Positions 8,861 through 23,800 of a DNA stretch of 64,000 nt are shown here, in pieces. The notes under the pieces are model-generated. The model was not told the DNA's origin, ran no database searches, and saw only the letters and a program-made list of their open reading frames with translations. This DNA comes from Atrichornis clamosus (lineage: Eukaryota; Chordata; Aves; Passeriformes; Menuridae). Both the position numbers and the translations under genes were made by a program. Each line of letters opens with the position of its first letter. The first letter of the stretch is position 1. Location: positions 62,001 through 126,000 of the forward strand of contig WBMZ01008660.1 of the NCBI GenBank assembly GCA_013400975.1, given 5' to 3'.

Positions 8861-11800
8861 GGGGTCCCTCACACAGCCCTGAGGGAGGGTTGGGTCCCCT
8901 CACACAGACACCCGTGAAGCAGGGGCGGCGGGTTCCTTCCACAGACTCCCGTGAGGGAGGGTGGGGTCCCTTCACACACCTATGAGGGAGGGGCGGCGCG
9001 GGGGTCCCAGGCTGATCTATGCCAGCTCCAACATGGTTATATGGGTCACTGTCATTTACATAAATTTCACGTTCTTGACCTTATATAGGAAGAAACCAAC
9101 AAAACACGCAGTTCTATATGACCGGTGCCTTATGTAGCAGGTGCATCGTCAGTCGTTTAATTTCTTGCTGCAGAACACCTTGTAGTGCAATGGCGTGTTT
9201 ATCTGCAGAACATCAAAAGTATTCTATGACTGTTTCCAGAAATAAGTCTCACAGGGCCTCCCAGAAGTACATATTACCGCCATTCAGCCAGATGAAACTC
9301 TGTGTGACCCTGCCCTCAGAGCTGTCGCCTGCCTTTCCGGGCAGAAGGGTGTGTGCATAGCTGCTTTTTATTTGGTTTAATTAATGTTTGGAAGGCTGGG
9401 AGGGCAACCTAAACTCAGTCTGTGGTTTCTGATGGACAGATCGACGACAAAGAATTTGACATTCCTCAAGTTGATACCCCTCCGACGCTGGAGAGCATCC
9501 TAAATGAGGTGAGTGATCCATCGAACAGGGAGGAGGTCAGGTGAGGCAGCAAATGCTCCTTTTCCTTTTCTTCTACTGTGTTTTTCCTGGAAAATAAAAT
9601 TGTAGAACTTCATGATTTCCTGGTACTGATAGCTAGCAAGATGCATGGTCAGTGGAGTAATTGCTCTACAGTGTGTGATATGGAATTTCGGGTTTTTTTT
9701 CAATTAAAATGTCCACAGCTGCAGCATAAAACGTTTTCATCAAATCTGAGCACATTCACCTGTGGATCTGGCCAGTCACCTGAAGTCTGGACAGTCTGCT
9801 GAAGGTCAGGGTCATCACACAGCTTTTTTTAGCTAAAAGTAATTGCAGAGAATTCAGGGTAGTTCTGAACTTGTGGGAGGAGGTGAGAATGAGATTCTTC
9901 ATAGCTTCATTTGTGTTGTTCCTTTCATATATCTAGCTGTCTGGCAGGAGCAGTGAAAGGTCTCAGCACCTGATGTTACCTGGAGTACCTTGCAGGGGAG
10001 ATCTGACTCTGTCTCACTTGTATCCACTTGTATTTTTTCCAGTAGCTGTGTGAGTGCACAATCCTTAGAAAGGAAAATAAGGGCAGGGAAGTAAAGATAA
10101 ACTCCAGGAAAACAAGCCTTTTATTAAAATGAGGAAACGGATGGCTGTACTTGCTAGGAAGCTGATATAAAGGGGAAAGGAGCCTGGCAGGGATGACAGT
10201 TCTTTTAAAACCTGCATTAAAAATACAGGTATAAGATGTCCCAAACAGGAACAGTCTAGAAACAAGAGGAGTAGTAGGTAGTAGAGTTATGTCCCGTTTC
10301 TGTTGGTGCCTTGGGTGATAGAGGTAGAGGGAGTTTAGAAAATTTGGGTAATCCCAAACTGCAAGGGCATGCAGTGACATCCATGTCAGAGGAGCAGATT
10401 CAAGTCTTAAACTTGAGAGGTAATCATGAAGAAAGTACAGGTCAGTGCAGACAAATACAAAGTCTTATTCCAGTATTTCAGTACATGTGGGATGGGAGAG
10501 ACTGGCAGAGCACCTTCTAAAAGGATTTCAGTGGAGAAGAACCTATCTGAGCCAAAAAGGCAAACAGCTGCGGTTCAGAAAGAGATTCTTAATGGGTCCA
10601 GGGCTGTAGGAGAAATGAGGGGCACCTGCTCTGCTCCCTGCTGGTTTGCCATCAGCTGGGGAGTTGTGTTTGCTCTCTCTGGTTCTGTGCTGAGAGAGCA
10701 ACGTGAGCTGCACTGGGTTTAGAAGACGTCAGGGAGAATGGCTCTTTGAAAAACTGCGATAATAAATTCTAGGCTAAGACTGAAGGGAGAGAGAGGCTGC
10801 TGACAGAAGAGCACAGAAAAGAGTAAAATCCACCCTCATGGCAGCTGGAGGGTCTGCTGGGCTCTTAGTGCCACTTGGTGAAGTGCTGTAGTAGGTGGTG
10901 GTAATTCTGGGCCTTCTCTTGGGAGTTTGGAGACTTGGGATCAGCTCAGTTAAAGGCTGATTAAAGTTTTGATGGAGTACGTAATATTTGGGGAAAAAAG
11001 ATTAGTTGAATGACTTTCTCTCCAGTCCACTACTGTGATTGTTGTGAATTCTGGAAACTGGGTCTTCCACAGAATCAGTCTAGTAAAGCAGTAAATAGTT
11101 CTGGTTTTTAAATATGAGACTTTTTTGTCCTCTCCTTCTCTGTTTTCCAGCTGAATTGGTGCTGTTTTGCTAATGTTTCAGTTATGGTGTTGCATGTTTT
11201 GAACATTTAGCAGGCTGTGGTGGTTCTCTTCCTTCAGACTGATGATGAAGAAGAGTCTTTCATTTTGGAGGATCCCTTTCTCTTGAACATTGATAACACA
11301 GATGCACACTCCTATGACACCTCTTCTGTGGCAAGCTCTGACAGCGGGGACAGGACCCACCTGAAAAGGTACTGCAGCCTTATGCCCAGAATGATTTGTG
11401 AGGGGGTACTGCTTACATCCATTAAAACAAATCCTCCTTTTTTCACAGAGCAGTTATTCGTCCAGAACCACATAGGCAAAGATGGGATTTGTTGTTGCAC
11501 TGAGTACTGGCCTGTTTGAGCAATAAAGGCATTTTCTGGGAGATAGAGTATTTAAATTTAATCCAAATTTTGTTGAAATCTTTAAAGCAGTGACCCATGA
11601 TGACCTAAAAAAAATGTTTCAGAGGGGTGTCTGACCTAGTCTGCAAGCAGCTGGTGGTTATTAGTAAAAGGCAAGTGCTGTCACTTCTGTGAGTGGACTG
11701 CTAAAGGTGACATCTAAAATGTGATAATTAGCTCTAATACTGCTGGCTTGTCTCATTAATTACTCAAGTGATGACTTTAGCCACTCTCTTGGCTGTCCTG

Positions 11801-14800
11801 TGTGCCATGGGCAGTTGCACAGGATATAAACACTCTGAAGTCTGATGGTTTATGTTGGCATATGGTGGTGTATGGACTTACTGTCCCTCCTTTTTTCAAA
11901 TGAGATGGTTTGTATTCAGAGAAATGTTACCTGGAGTGCCTTAAACATCTTCTAACACAGAGTATGCAGAGAAACCTGGAGGTGTTCCTGTCATCTTTGG
12001 GAAAGTCTGGTTGCCATGGTTATGGGTCCTTAGCTTCAATACAAGCTATTAACAACATGTTTCATCAGCCTGTGTGTGAGATACTTGTTTGTGCACCTCT
12101 GGAGAGATAAGAACCCAATGTTTCCCTGTTAGTTGTGGGAATTTGGCTCTCTAGTGGTGTGAGCTTGGCAAAAAAACTGCAACTTTCCTGGGGAATTTCC
12201 CTGTACTGTGTGCTAGAGTTTACCAGTGCTCTTTAGAAAGAACTGCTCCTGCACTAGTTAGTTTTTAGACATTTCTCCATAAACAGAAGCACTTCAGCTT
12301 TCATATCAGGTGAGCTATGTTTTAATTGAAGGTTATTCTTTAAACATAAACACAGTTTTCCTAGTGATCTGTATTCTGCTAATGAGCCTTTTCCAATTGT
12401 GTCTTTTCCTTAGCTATTCACCTTTACAGGCTGGAACTTCCTCATTCACTGAAAGTGCTGAAATGTTGCTTCCAGGAGGTATTAATAAATTCTAAGGTTT
12501 GCAGATCTGTTCTTGAAACTGACCATTTATTTGAAGAACTACCTTTTTTTTCCAACTCCAGGAGATGAGTTAAAACCAAACTGTGTGAAGGCCCAGCAGG
12601 GCAGAGCAGAGCAGGCTTTGCTAATTATGTCATGTCTATCTCATTCTGTGGCCCCAAGAAGAATGGAAACTGCAGGAGTTACAAGTGTATGCAGAATTTA
12701 CCTGCTGCTTTAGCAGTGAGTTAGGCAAAGTTCCAAGCTTTTATTCTGCTCTAATGCTTTTGGTTCATTTCTTACTTCCTTAGGAAGAAAAAACTCCCAG
12801 ATTCTCTCTCCCTCCATGGATCAGTAATACGGCTCTCGCTCCTGAAAGGAATTTCTGCCCAAATAGTATCTGCAGCAGTAAGTCTCATCTTCTGGTCACA
12901 TCCATTCAGAAAAATTTGAAACTCCTTTTGTTTGCAGGGGGGTGTGTGAGATCTCTTGCCTGCCCCTTTTGTTAGTTCAGTGTAATACTGCCATGTTTGG
13001 TACATAAACTACTAACCAGTAGTCCCTAGCCAGCAGTGAATCAGGGATCAGCTGATTTACTGCAGCACTGGTGTGGTAGGTCATTTGTAGCACTGATTTG
13101 TGTTGCTGGATGTTATTAAACCTGGTGAGAAATGTTCATAAAACATGAAAATGTGCTTGAAGGTCTGGAATCAGGATTGCTCAATCTTTGGAGCAGGCAC
13201 ATGCTTCTTTGGGAAGACCATGGTAACTTTGATATGGAATTACAGGATATTCTGCTTCCTCTCCATTTCTGTGCACTCTGTCGTCCCTCTGGGTTTTTCT
13301 AGCTAGTGGTTCCCTCAGCTCTGTCTGCCCTGGTGGGACCATTAAAATGCAGCTGGGGTTGATTTTTCTGTGTGTTTTAGTTGTAATTATTAAAGACATG
13401 CCCAGAGCTAGGAGCTCTGTCTCTCACTCATGGGTTCTCCTATTTCCCTAGGACAAGGTGGATGCTGGCCTGCCCACTGCAATTGTAAGTACCCTCACAG
13501 AGTTCAAGGACTTTATATATTTAATTTTCATGCCAGTTTGTTAAAGCAGTATTTTGAGACAGCTGATAAATGCATCCCCTTTGACTTTTCAAATACGAGG
13601 AGTGGGAGGAGCAGCATGAGAGCTTTAGTTCCTGGGGCAGAGTCCAGCCTTTGTTCACTGCCCACCCTCTGCCTTCCCATTTTTTATTTCATCACCAGGG
13701 CTCCTTAGCTAAGGACCTGACCTGTTCCCATGTGTTGAGCACACTGAATTTCCCTCATTATTTCTCCTTTGCCAGTTATTGCTTTGACTCCTAACAATTT
13801 TTTATAAAAACTTAAACTGGACTTCTCAATTTGATGGGTTCAAAATCCCTGTGTCTGTGTCTGAAATTTTAACTAAAAGCCTGTCTGAAGGATACTCCTG
13901 CCTAGCAATTTGCATCAAAGTTGTTGAAGTCAAGCATGCTAATTATGTCTAAATATGTCAGAAGTGAAGCTGCCTGTAGTAAATGAGAAGAGAAACATTT
14001 TAATGGGGTGAAATACAGTATTTTTGTTGCCCTTGTGAAGTGAGTTTTAATGTTTTACAAAGGAACTAAAGATGTGCGCAGTCACTTTGTAGCACCAGCA
14101 GTCCATAAGAAATTATACTTTTTGTTTAAAAAAGAAAGGGAGAAACTAGTGACATCCAAGGCAAAAGGCTGCACAGCAAAGCTGGAAGCATGCTGTGACT
14201 GATATGTACATGGAATAAAAACCTGTACTTACACATCCAGACATTAAAGCACTTGAATTTTTTTAATCTGACTTAGACTTGTTAAGAAATAAAAAGGAGA
14301 AGATGAATACATCTACAGCATTATGTGATTTCTATTAAGTTTTATTTCATTGAGTGCAGGTTTGCAAGTGCAGTAGGATCTTGGAGGATACGTTTAAAGG
14401 ATTTGTTTAATTCCCCATGGAAAGAAGTAGGTGTCTCTGGGCTTGCTGTGGGTTGTCTCTTCAGGGGACCAGCACTGTCCAGGGTTTTAGAAGAGTTCCG
14501 ATGTGGATGTAGCAGCTGAGTTAGGATAAAATCCCGAGTATTTTACCCTCAGCATCTACACCAAAAGAATGAGACTGACTTTAGAGAGGTGAAATTTTAC
14601 TGCAGGTACCAACTCTTAAGCATTTGAATTTCAAACAGCAGAGGAAAAGGCAGCCCTCTGATAGTGAGAAAATCTGTGTGATGGTCGTTCAGGTGTCTTC
14701 ATGTAGGAATTGTCCTTGTCAGTTGTCAAAGGTTATAACTTTTATAATTTATATCTCCCCCTTTTGGCAAGCTTTACTTGATAAGTGGTGGATTTGTGAA

Positions 14801-17800
14801 TAATGTTTCTTCTGCCTTCAATCTTCCTGTGTGACTCTTTCAGGCAGCATCAAATCTGATAGCAGTGGGGACTTCCCATGGGTTAGCACTGATATTTGGT
14901 AAGTTAAAAATAAAGTTTGGAGGTTTTTTGCATTTTAATGATCTTAAAAAAAATGCGAATGCAAGCCGAAAAAGCTCAGCCTGATTTAGAGCTGCATGCT
15001 GTATTTCTTCTGTAATGTTGTTTGTGTTAAATGTGGTTTTCTTTCAGTAAAGAAATAAAGCAGAAATAATAGTTTAGTTGTCTTTATGCATGTTTGTTCT
15101 GCATTTTTGGGGATTGGCACTTTGATATTGAGAAATTTAGCTCTATGTCAATTGTCTAAAAAGCCTTTTCTGTGTTTGAAGAGAAAATACTCTGTTTTCA
15201 TGTGGAAGAAACCAGAACCAATACACAACCATCATCAATCTTCTGCCCTATGACATAAGAACTGTCAGCATTACAGAAATTAGGATGTGTTCCTTGGGAA
15301 GAGGAGCTTCTGACCCCTGGCTGCCTGCAGGCTTGTGTCACGGGTGTCTCTTTCCCTGCCCCAGGCAGTGTCCCTTCATTCTGTTATTCTGTTCTTCCTC
15401 TTATTACCAGACTTTCTTAAAAAGGTTTCTGAGCTTGTGCCTCTCAAACTGTTCCCAGTCACATTCAGCTTTTGTGCCTTTTGTCTATGCAGGACCAAAT
15501 CCTTCACCAGATTAGAAATTTCAGTAGATTTGTTGAAGCTGGTTGAAATTATTGGAGACCAGAAGTTAGAGGGGAAAGGGTGCACCAGAAGGATGGGAAA
15601 GACTGTTACAGTGCAAGCCTCACTTTCCTGAGTATTTGGATATTCAATTATTTGATGCCATTTGCTTAATCCAGTACTGAAACAATTCTGCCTGAAGGAA
15701 AGGTGGAGTGAGGAGAGACTCAGACCCCTCTGAAAGCTCCATGGTGTTGGGAAAGGGGCAGTGGACCCAAGTTGCACTGAGGGAAGGTCTGATGAGATTT
15801 TTCATCCTGCGGGTGTTGAAGCATTAGATAAGAGTTAAGACAGGTTGTGCAGTCTCCTTGCTTGGGGATATTCCAAACTCAGCAAGGCCCTGAGCAAGCT
15901 GGTCCCTTTGGCTTTGCTTGGAGCAGCAGGACTGGGCCAGAGACCTCCACACACGGCTCCCTTACTACCAGAGTTACTCTGAGTCTATGCTGTAATTGAA
16001 AGGTGATGAGGAATAAAAGCACACTTTGTTTCAGAATGCTTCCTGGACTCATTCTCTGCTAAATTCCTTGAGTTTTGTAACTGAAGCTTGGGCATTGACG
16101 CCAGTGCTCTCAGACCTATCCAAAGAGAGAGAAATCCTAGCAGGATGTGGCTGTAGAAATGTTTGTTGTGTGTAAAGAGAGGATTGGAGTTCTGGCTTGG
16201 GTTTATTCTGCAATTTAAACCAGCAGTTCATGGCTGTAGACCAGTCAATATCTGTACTTTTTTTAAGAAACATTTTTCTACTAGATGTGTAAATTAGGGT
16301 CGGATTTACTCCCTGGAGGTTTGTAAGGTGTGTGTAGGATTTATATTATACGATGGGAACATTACACCTTTATTTGCCTGCAAAAATGTAGGTCCATTTT
16401 CTGGTTGAACAAATTTCTCTGAATAGTTGTGTCACTAGCAAATTTTTGAACCCTTTATTTTTTCTTTCATACATTTGACTTTAGCTAATTTGTTTGTTTC
16501 TCCTCCTAAATCCGCCTATACTCTTGACATGTCCACTCTGTCCTTATTACAGACGTAATGACTTGGGAAACTTTCATTCTGCTTTTTCGAATGCTTCTGT
16601 CGACTCCTGAAACAGGACAGTTCTCAGACTGCACGTGTATAGTTGAAAAGCAGAATTTTCTTCTGGATTAGTGTTGGATTAGATGCTAACTCTGACATCC
16701 TGTAAATGTTGTAGAAAGGTGGTAGGAAGGGATGTCTGGAGGCCTGTAGAGGAGCACTCCTCTGGTACCTGCTCCAGGGCCACATAATCTGGAAGGGGGA
16801 AAATAAATCTTGGGATTGTGCTTGCTTGGGGGACATTATTTTTTATTTTTAATATAAAGAAGAGTCATCTTTTTGCCAAATCCTTTCTGAAACTTGTTTA
16901 GAGGTGTGAAGGTTGTGCAAATGAACAATTACGCTGTGTGCCATGGCTTGACTTGAGATTTGTAGCTGGAGTGGAGCAGTGCTCTCACGGCAAGCCTGTA
17001 GCAATACACAAATACTCTTTGGAAGTTTTCTATATCAATTTTTCTAGAAGAGCCAAGAAGTTTTACTCTACTCAAGAACTAGGACTTAAACACAACTTAA
17101 TGAAAGGTGTAATTTTTCATAAAGATTTTATGCTCTAGACAAAAAAATCCTATATAGCTAAACTTTGCTTGATTAGTGTGGTACCACTATTGGTTTTTAT
17201 TTTACTTTCTCTATTGGTTGTAAAACTTACAGTGAGTGTCCTGAATATTTGTTGAGGTGTGACAGCATTAATACTAGATTTTGGGGACTACTAGCCTTAA
17301 ATGTTTTTTTTAATTAATGGAGAGATGATTTGCTGGCTGGTGGTAACTGGTTGAAAATAGTTTTACCAATTACATTACTCCAGTTTTATTTCCTCTCAGA
17401 TTTCTTTTTTTTTGTCTTCAATACAATGAAGTTCAGATTTATAAACTCACTTTTTCAACTGCTTGGTTTTAAAACAGTAACCACCACAGCATCATTTCTT
17501 GAACAAATCAGAAGGGGAAGTGTTAACCAAAGGAAACTTGAGCAAAATCTGAAAGTTTTCTTTTTGGAGATTGTCATGTGTATGCTGTTCATTGCTTCAG
17601 ACCTTTCTTGATATTGATTTCTGGCTTTTTCTCTCCTCTTTTGGCCCTTTCTGTGTGGATTGAAAAGGAAAAGGTACGGTAACACTGCTGTGTGCACGTG
17701 CCCTGCATGAGAGCTCCTGTCCTGCCCCGTTTGCATGCTCTGTGTGCCAGGACTGCAGGGGCAGCTCAGCAGCAAGGCAGTGCAGGGACCACTCAGTGGA

Positions 17801-20800
17801 TAATGCTGCTGGCAATTGGTTATTGGGTGCATGGGCACTGCACACTCCCAAATTCCCCAGGCAGGAACAGCAGAGGAACAGGTGAACGTGCTTTTTATAA
17901 CCTTCTAGGGCAGCAGGTCCGTAGCTGTTTGTAAAGGTGTTATTTTGGGGCAGGACAGGGTGCTCCCATGAGAACACCATCCATCCAGAGCATTTCCTGG
18001 TACTGTGCCTAACAAAATTTGTAGTATTGCAGGAAATCAAGCAGGCCTTTCAAACTCAGGAAAATCAGGGCTTAAGAAAAAGATCTTGAGGAAAACCTGA
18101 TGATCTGAGCAGTATCAACTTCAGCAGTGCTATGCTCATTTCTTTGGTCTGGAAAGTGACTTATTTCACCTTCACACTTGTTTTTATTCTGTACTTGCAG
18201 AATTGTTTCTAAGGGCCACGTCATTTTGACTTCAGACTCTGAGAACAGCACAGTTACTGCCAGAAAATTTTCAGATGAAGAATTGCCTTACATAAATTGA
18301 AAAATTAAAAACATATTTTAACAATTGATAGCCACTTTTGTTTCAAGCATTAGGCAAAAGCTTTTTATGTATAATCCTAGACGAACCTTACTTCTAAGCT
18401 GATAATACAAATCTGGAAAATTATCAGATTAGCTTTTGTATCCTTTTGCTTTTTTCTATTTTTATTACTTTGCCAGCTTATTAATAGGAGTTTATTGGCT
18501 CTCTGATCTTGCTTTGCTTTGGAAGCAATTTCATCCATATTATAGTTGTTTGGTTTTTTAAAAATCTTATCTAATGGTTCTTGTGTGTCATCTTTTGACT
18601 GGCTGGAAACAAGAACAAGTACTGGACTGGTCATACAAATCGCTTAATTTTGGAATACAGTAGGGGTCTTGTTTGTTTTGAATTGATATTGCAGATGAGG
18701 AAAAAAGAGAAGGGCTTTTGAAAGTTTCTGTGGGGAAACATAAAATGATGTAAAGCGTTTTCAGAGAAAGCTGTGAAAGATCCTCCTTTTTAGAGGAAAC
18801 AGGTTATTGATTGACTCATTGACAGGCTTAAGCTGAAGTGAAGGTACAGAATGCCATTCACCTTTAATATGAAGAGCTGCAGTATTCCCCTATTCTCAAA
18901 CATTTTTATGGTTAGCAGGTGGTATTTTTGTAAATGAACTGTATTTCCAGTCCTCTGGAATAGGAATTATTTCTTCAAATCTTTATACCATTTAGAGACT
19001 GTCTCTCTGGCAGACTTGTTTTCCACCTGTAGCTCTGTGTTCTCTGAGCTTCCATGAAAATCTTTCATCTTCGTTTTCTTTGACCTGTTCTGACCTATGC
19101 TATGTACACCCTTGTCACAGTGATGTCAAGGTGTTTTCTAGTAGCATGGCCATGCTTTCTCCTCACCCTGAGCAGTGCTTTAGAGTAATCCACGAGATCA
19201 GCTGTTGTCCTTGCTGGTGTTTATTTCTGAACTCCACTAATGCCTCTTCATACAGGTGGAATTTAAAAGGTGACTCCCGCTGTGTGCCCAGCCATCAGTC
19301 TGTGCAGATTGATCAATGCATCATTTTGGGGAAGAAATGCAGGATACATCCATGCTCTGTTTCACATCCAGCACGTGGCTGGCAGTGCTGCAGCTTGGAG
19401 ATTCCAGGGGTTTCTGGTGCTCAGCTCTGTTTCCCTGGATCCAATCCTTTCCCATGCTTGCTCTTGGTGAATCCAGCACACAGTGTTATCGTGGTGCTTC
19501 TGATGTATTTCAGCCTCTCTAGTCTTCATTCCAGCAGTCCTCACAGAGCATCTTTTTTTCCCCCCTCACTCAAAAGCGGGACAGAAGGGAGAGAGGTGGA
19601 AAAAGCAGCCCCAGAGCATTTTTCTTAGCTTTTAAGAGCAGGGCACCAGACAGGCAGAGGGTTCTCATACATAACTTATACCTGAAGTGCAGCATCTTGT
19701 AAAGCACTTGCGAGTCTCTCGTGCTGGAAGCCTTCAAGAACTTGGCACAGACAGAGGGGCCCGTGGTTTGTGGTGTGCAGGAGTGGACAGGGCATGGCCC
19801 TGCAGCAGTGCAGTCCCCATGGAGGCTCTGCAGGCAGTAGCACCTCCTTTGCAGCAGCAGGGAGGGAGTTCCTTTATAAAGTGAGAGGTACATGCACTAG
19901 AACTCATTGAGCACTGTAATTGTTCAGCTTGGGGACAAAAGTGTCTTTTCCTTCCAGCCTCTGGCCTTTATCAACAAAACTGAGGAATAAAATTGCAAAA
20001 TAATAATAATAAAATTAAGACATACGATTGCACTTACCAAAAGCCTGTGTTGGGGTTTTGTAGTTGATGTTCAAATGCAGTAATACAAAGCTTAGAAGGT
20101 GCAATTTTATGTCATCTTAATTGCTACAATTTAAGCACCATTGCAGAATAGTAAAAGGAAAGCTAGATACTGCTTTGAATTTTCTAGTAGTTAATTTTTC
20201 AGTATGTAAGACCTCTGCATTTCCATATTTCCTGTGCCTGGTTTGTACCTTTAAAAACAATTTATATATTTCCCTGCAAGACAGTGCCCCCACTCTTTCT
20301 GTACTAACATGTGCTCTCATCTTAAAAACTCCTTTTTTAAGAACTTAACTCTGTGTGAATTGTTAATGTACCCCAGGTGAATTGTACATGTAAATAATTG
20401 CATGGTGTTAATTTTATTCACTGCTCTTTCTTTAATTTCTTGCTAATTGTTCTGCTCCAGATCAAAACCAGGCTCTCCGGCTGTGTCTGGGCAGCACTGC
20501 TGTCGGGGCCCAGTATGGGGCCATCTCTGCTCTCAGCATCAACAATGACTGTTCCAGGCTCCTGTGTGGCTTTGCAAAAGGACAGGTAATTCCCAGGGGA
20601 TGAGCTGCTCCAGTGCTGTGTCCTGAGAGAGGATCTGGAGGTGCCAGTAGCTCCCAGCCAAGCCCCCTCAGCCTGGGCTGTGTGTTGGTGCAGTGCTCAG
20701 AAGCAGCACACGTGGTGTGATGTGCCCAGAGCTTTTTTGGCCAGCCGGTTCCTGCTGAACCAGACAGGTGGGGTGGCTTTCTGTGGAGGAAGTGAGTAAT

Positions 20801-23800
20801 GTAGAATATTGCAAAAGTTTCAATTATTTATGATGTAATTCCTGTTAAACTGTAATATGCAATGGCTCACAGGGACAACGAGTTTAATCTTTCTAGGTCT
20901 CTCTCTGAGGTCTATGCTTGGTAATTAAAGCTGTTTTTTACTGTGGTGATGACTTGAAATTCTTGAAAGTTGTATGTAACCCCAAAATTAATTTTTGCTA
21001 ATGGCTTACTTGTATGACAGAAGTAGCATAGCTTTTGAATGCAGGGAAAAAGGTTGAGTCTGTAGTTTTATGCCCTTCTCAGAACCAAAGGACAGAAATC
21101 AATTCTTGAACAAAAGTTGCAAGTCTAAAACTAAACCAAGATGGATAGACATTAACTTGGTAACATTTAGAGGAATACAAAAAAGGCTACTTTTTTTTCT
21201 TCTTGGGTTCATTTCCCTTTGCTGCTTTGGGCTTCACCTTCATTGTAGATGAAACACACCTCTGTGCCTGTGATAAGGCTAAATGTCAGCCTACTGCAGA
21301 CCAGGTGGAAATACTGAATCCATGCAGGACAGCAGCCAGTTTTAAATGATACCAAGACAACACATTTTGGAACAGCAGTTCTGAAACATATGGTCTAGAA
21401 GCATTGATAGATGATTTAGAGAATCACATTAAAAGTTTTATTCAGATTGTAATCTCAGTGCTTCTGAGCAGTTATGCAGTGAGTAGTTAATACTCTTCAG
21501 TTATGCAGTGAGTAGCTTGGGACTTCCTGCCTCTTAGTTGAGAGATTGCTTTCATTTAATATTAAGTACAAGCCAAGCTCTGTCCTCCTACCTGATCTGT
21601 CACCTGACCAAGCACAGGAGGAGGAGAGGGACAAGGTTTGTAGTAGCTGTGGAGATACTTGAGTTTTGCTAATGGGTGTTAGCAGAGATTTTTCACTTGT
21701 TCACTGATTCTGTGAGAGATAAATGCATTGAACCTGTTACCTGAGCAAAGTTATCTTCCATTCTTTCATGTTGTTATCAGACAGATGGCTGTGAGGTGAG
21801 GGAGGTTGGGCAGGTGGGGAGAGCTGGCCAGAAGGACGTGATTCAGAGTTGTGAGATAACAAGTAATGCCAACTCTAAGTGGACAAGGGAACTGCTTGGA
21901 CAAACAGGATAGGAACAGATTTCAGGTCACTTTTCTTTAGGATGAAACCCCTGCTAACCCAGGGTGATAACAGCACATAGGAATTTATTGGTGCACTATA
22001 ATGCATGAGGTGATGCAGAGAACCCTGACAGTGAATGTGTACTAAGCACAGTCTGCTTGCAGATCACAATGTGGGATCTGGCCAGTGGAAAGCTGCTGCG
22101 ATCCATAACAGATGCCCACCCCCCAGGAACAGCCATTTTGCATATCAAGGTAAGAAACACTACACATTCTCCTTTTATTCCACTTTTTCTCAGTCAGATG
22201 TGGTGACTTTGCTGGTGCAGTGCTTTTAGATTTGAGATGAGAGCAGCTACCTATGGCAGTGGTATCCAGAGATTAGAAAAATGAGCAGAAGTTCTATTTT
22301 AAGATGAAACTGAGTATTTTGTGAGTTGACATAATAGTTTTGGTGGTGAGTTGTACTGTAACAAACAACAGTTGTTGTCTGTTATAACTCCTCTCTCTGA
22401 TGCCAAAATGTATGAAGAATTAGTTAGAACACATTTCTCTAAAACTTGCAGTGTTTTGACCTGAATGCATGACTTGCCAACTTCCAGCTTAAAAGAGTCT
22501 GAACTGTAGAAGGTAACTTCTGTCAGCAGTTTTTCAAGTAGCTTGTTGGGAACGTTTGGGTTGAAAGAGAAATCGTCCATGGCTTCTTGTTCAGCACAGT
22601 GTTATTGTCATATACAGAATATAATCTGATTTTGTGCCTGGCTTTGTTTTACATGGCCTCAGATGCTTCTGTGCTTGTAAATTCTGGGTTGCAAAGACCA
22701 CCAGAAGTGTACCCCAGCTGAAGCTGTGATCCTTTATTGTCTGGATCCTTTTGTCTGATCCTTTATAGTTCTGGATGTTTCTGATTTGGGTCTGTCTGTG
22801 ACTGCAGCCCATCCACCAGCTCTGGCCCGACCCATGGGCTTGAGGCTGAGAGCCCTTCCAGAGGCAGCTCAGGTTTTGCTGTGCTGGAGTTCTGAGCTGC
22901 AGCAAAAAGTAGTGGGGCTTTGGTACCAAATCTGGCAGCAAGACTTTCTGGGGGAATGAAGGTGAAACACAAACCTTGCCTTTCTTGCACGTCATAAAAA
23001 ACCCCAGTAATTGTCTCAGCTCTGTATGTTAAAGGTGTCTTTCTGTAGGTGCAATGCTTGTACTCTGTGTGCTGTTAGTACTGCCATAGCATATATTTTT
23101 GTATCTATTTTTTAGTAGTTTATTTCTTAGAATTTTCAATCTAATTTTCTGCTCAGTTTACAGATGACCCGACGCTTGCCATTTGCAATGACAGCGGAGG
23201 CTCAGTGTTTGAACTCTCCTTTAAGTAAGACAATAACTCACCCATGGAAAGTACAAGCAACCAGTTCTGGGTCATAGTTTCTAAAACCTAAGGAGAAAAG
23301 AAGCATTGAAACCAATAAAGCTACTGTCTGAAGGTTGCAGGTGTAATTTAGGGCTGCAGTGTAATTTTTTAGCTGAAGCAAGATGCTGTCTGGCAGTGTA
23401 AGAGCCAAAGAGTAGCCTTAGTTTTTAAGGTGTCAGTGCATTGTCCGCAGTTTTGACATTCCTTGTGGGCTCTTGGTAGCTGTCACAGAAGTGCTGCCTC
23501 TTGTTTTTCCTTGGCTCATTAGTGAGAGCTATCCTGCAGTAACTGCTCATTTTCCTCTTGGCCTCTTCCAGAGGAAGAAGGACAAGGAGGAAGGATTGAC
23601 AGTCAATCTGATCAAGCCCAGGAATTTCCCAAACATTACTGTTAGATAAGATCCTAAGGAATTCTTGTCTGTATCTGAGCAGCTGTATGGGATTGCTTAC
23701 AATGACATGTCAGAAGTGATTCCTGGAGCTGTGCAAAGCACATTTTAGGAGGAGTATTTATGAAGAATCACTTGTGAGATTGTTGGGCTGCCACCAAGCT

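Noticed and set aside
8169..8975. 268-codon minus-strand open frame over the VPS8 promoter
   Set aside because: It lies antisense to the CpG island and exon 1, where stop codons are rare because of high GC. Its residues are R/P/A-rich and match no known family.
19080..19628. 182-codon + strand open frame in VPS8 intron 6
   Set aside because: No recognised domain, no flanking splice partner in phase, and frames of this length are expected a few times by chance in 64 kb.
22591..22995. 134-codon minus-strand open frame in VPS8 intron 8
   Set aside because: No family resemblance and local short repeats (gatccttt) explain part of its regularity.
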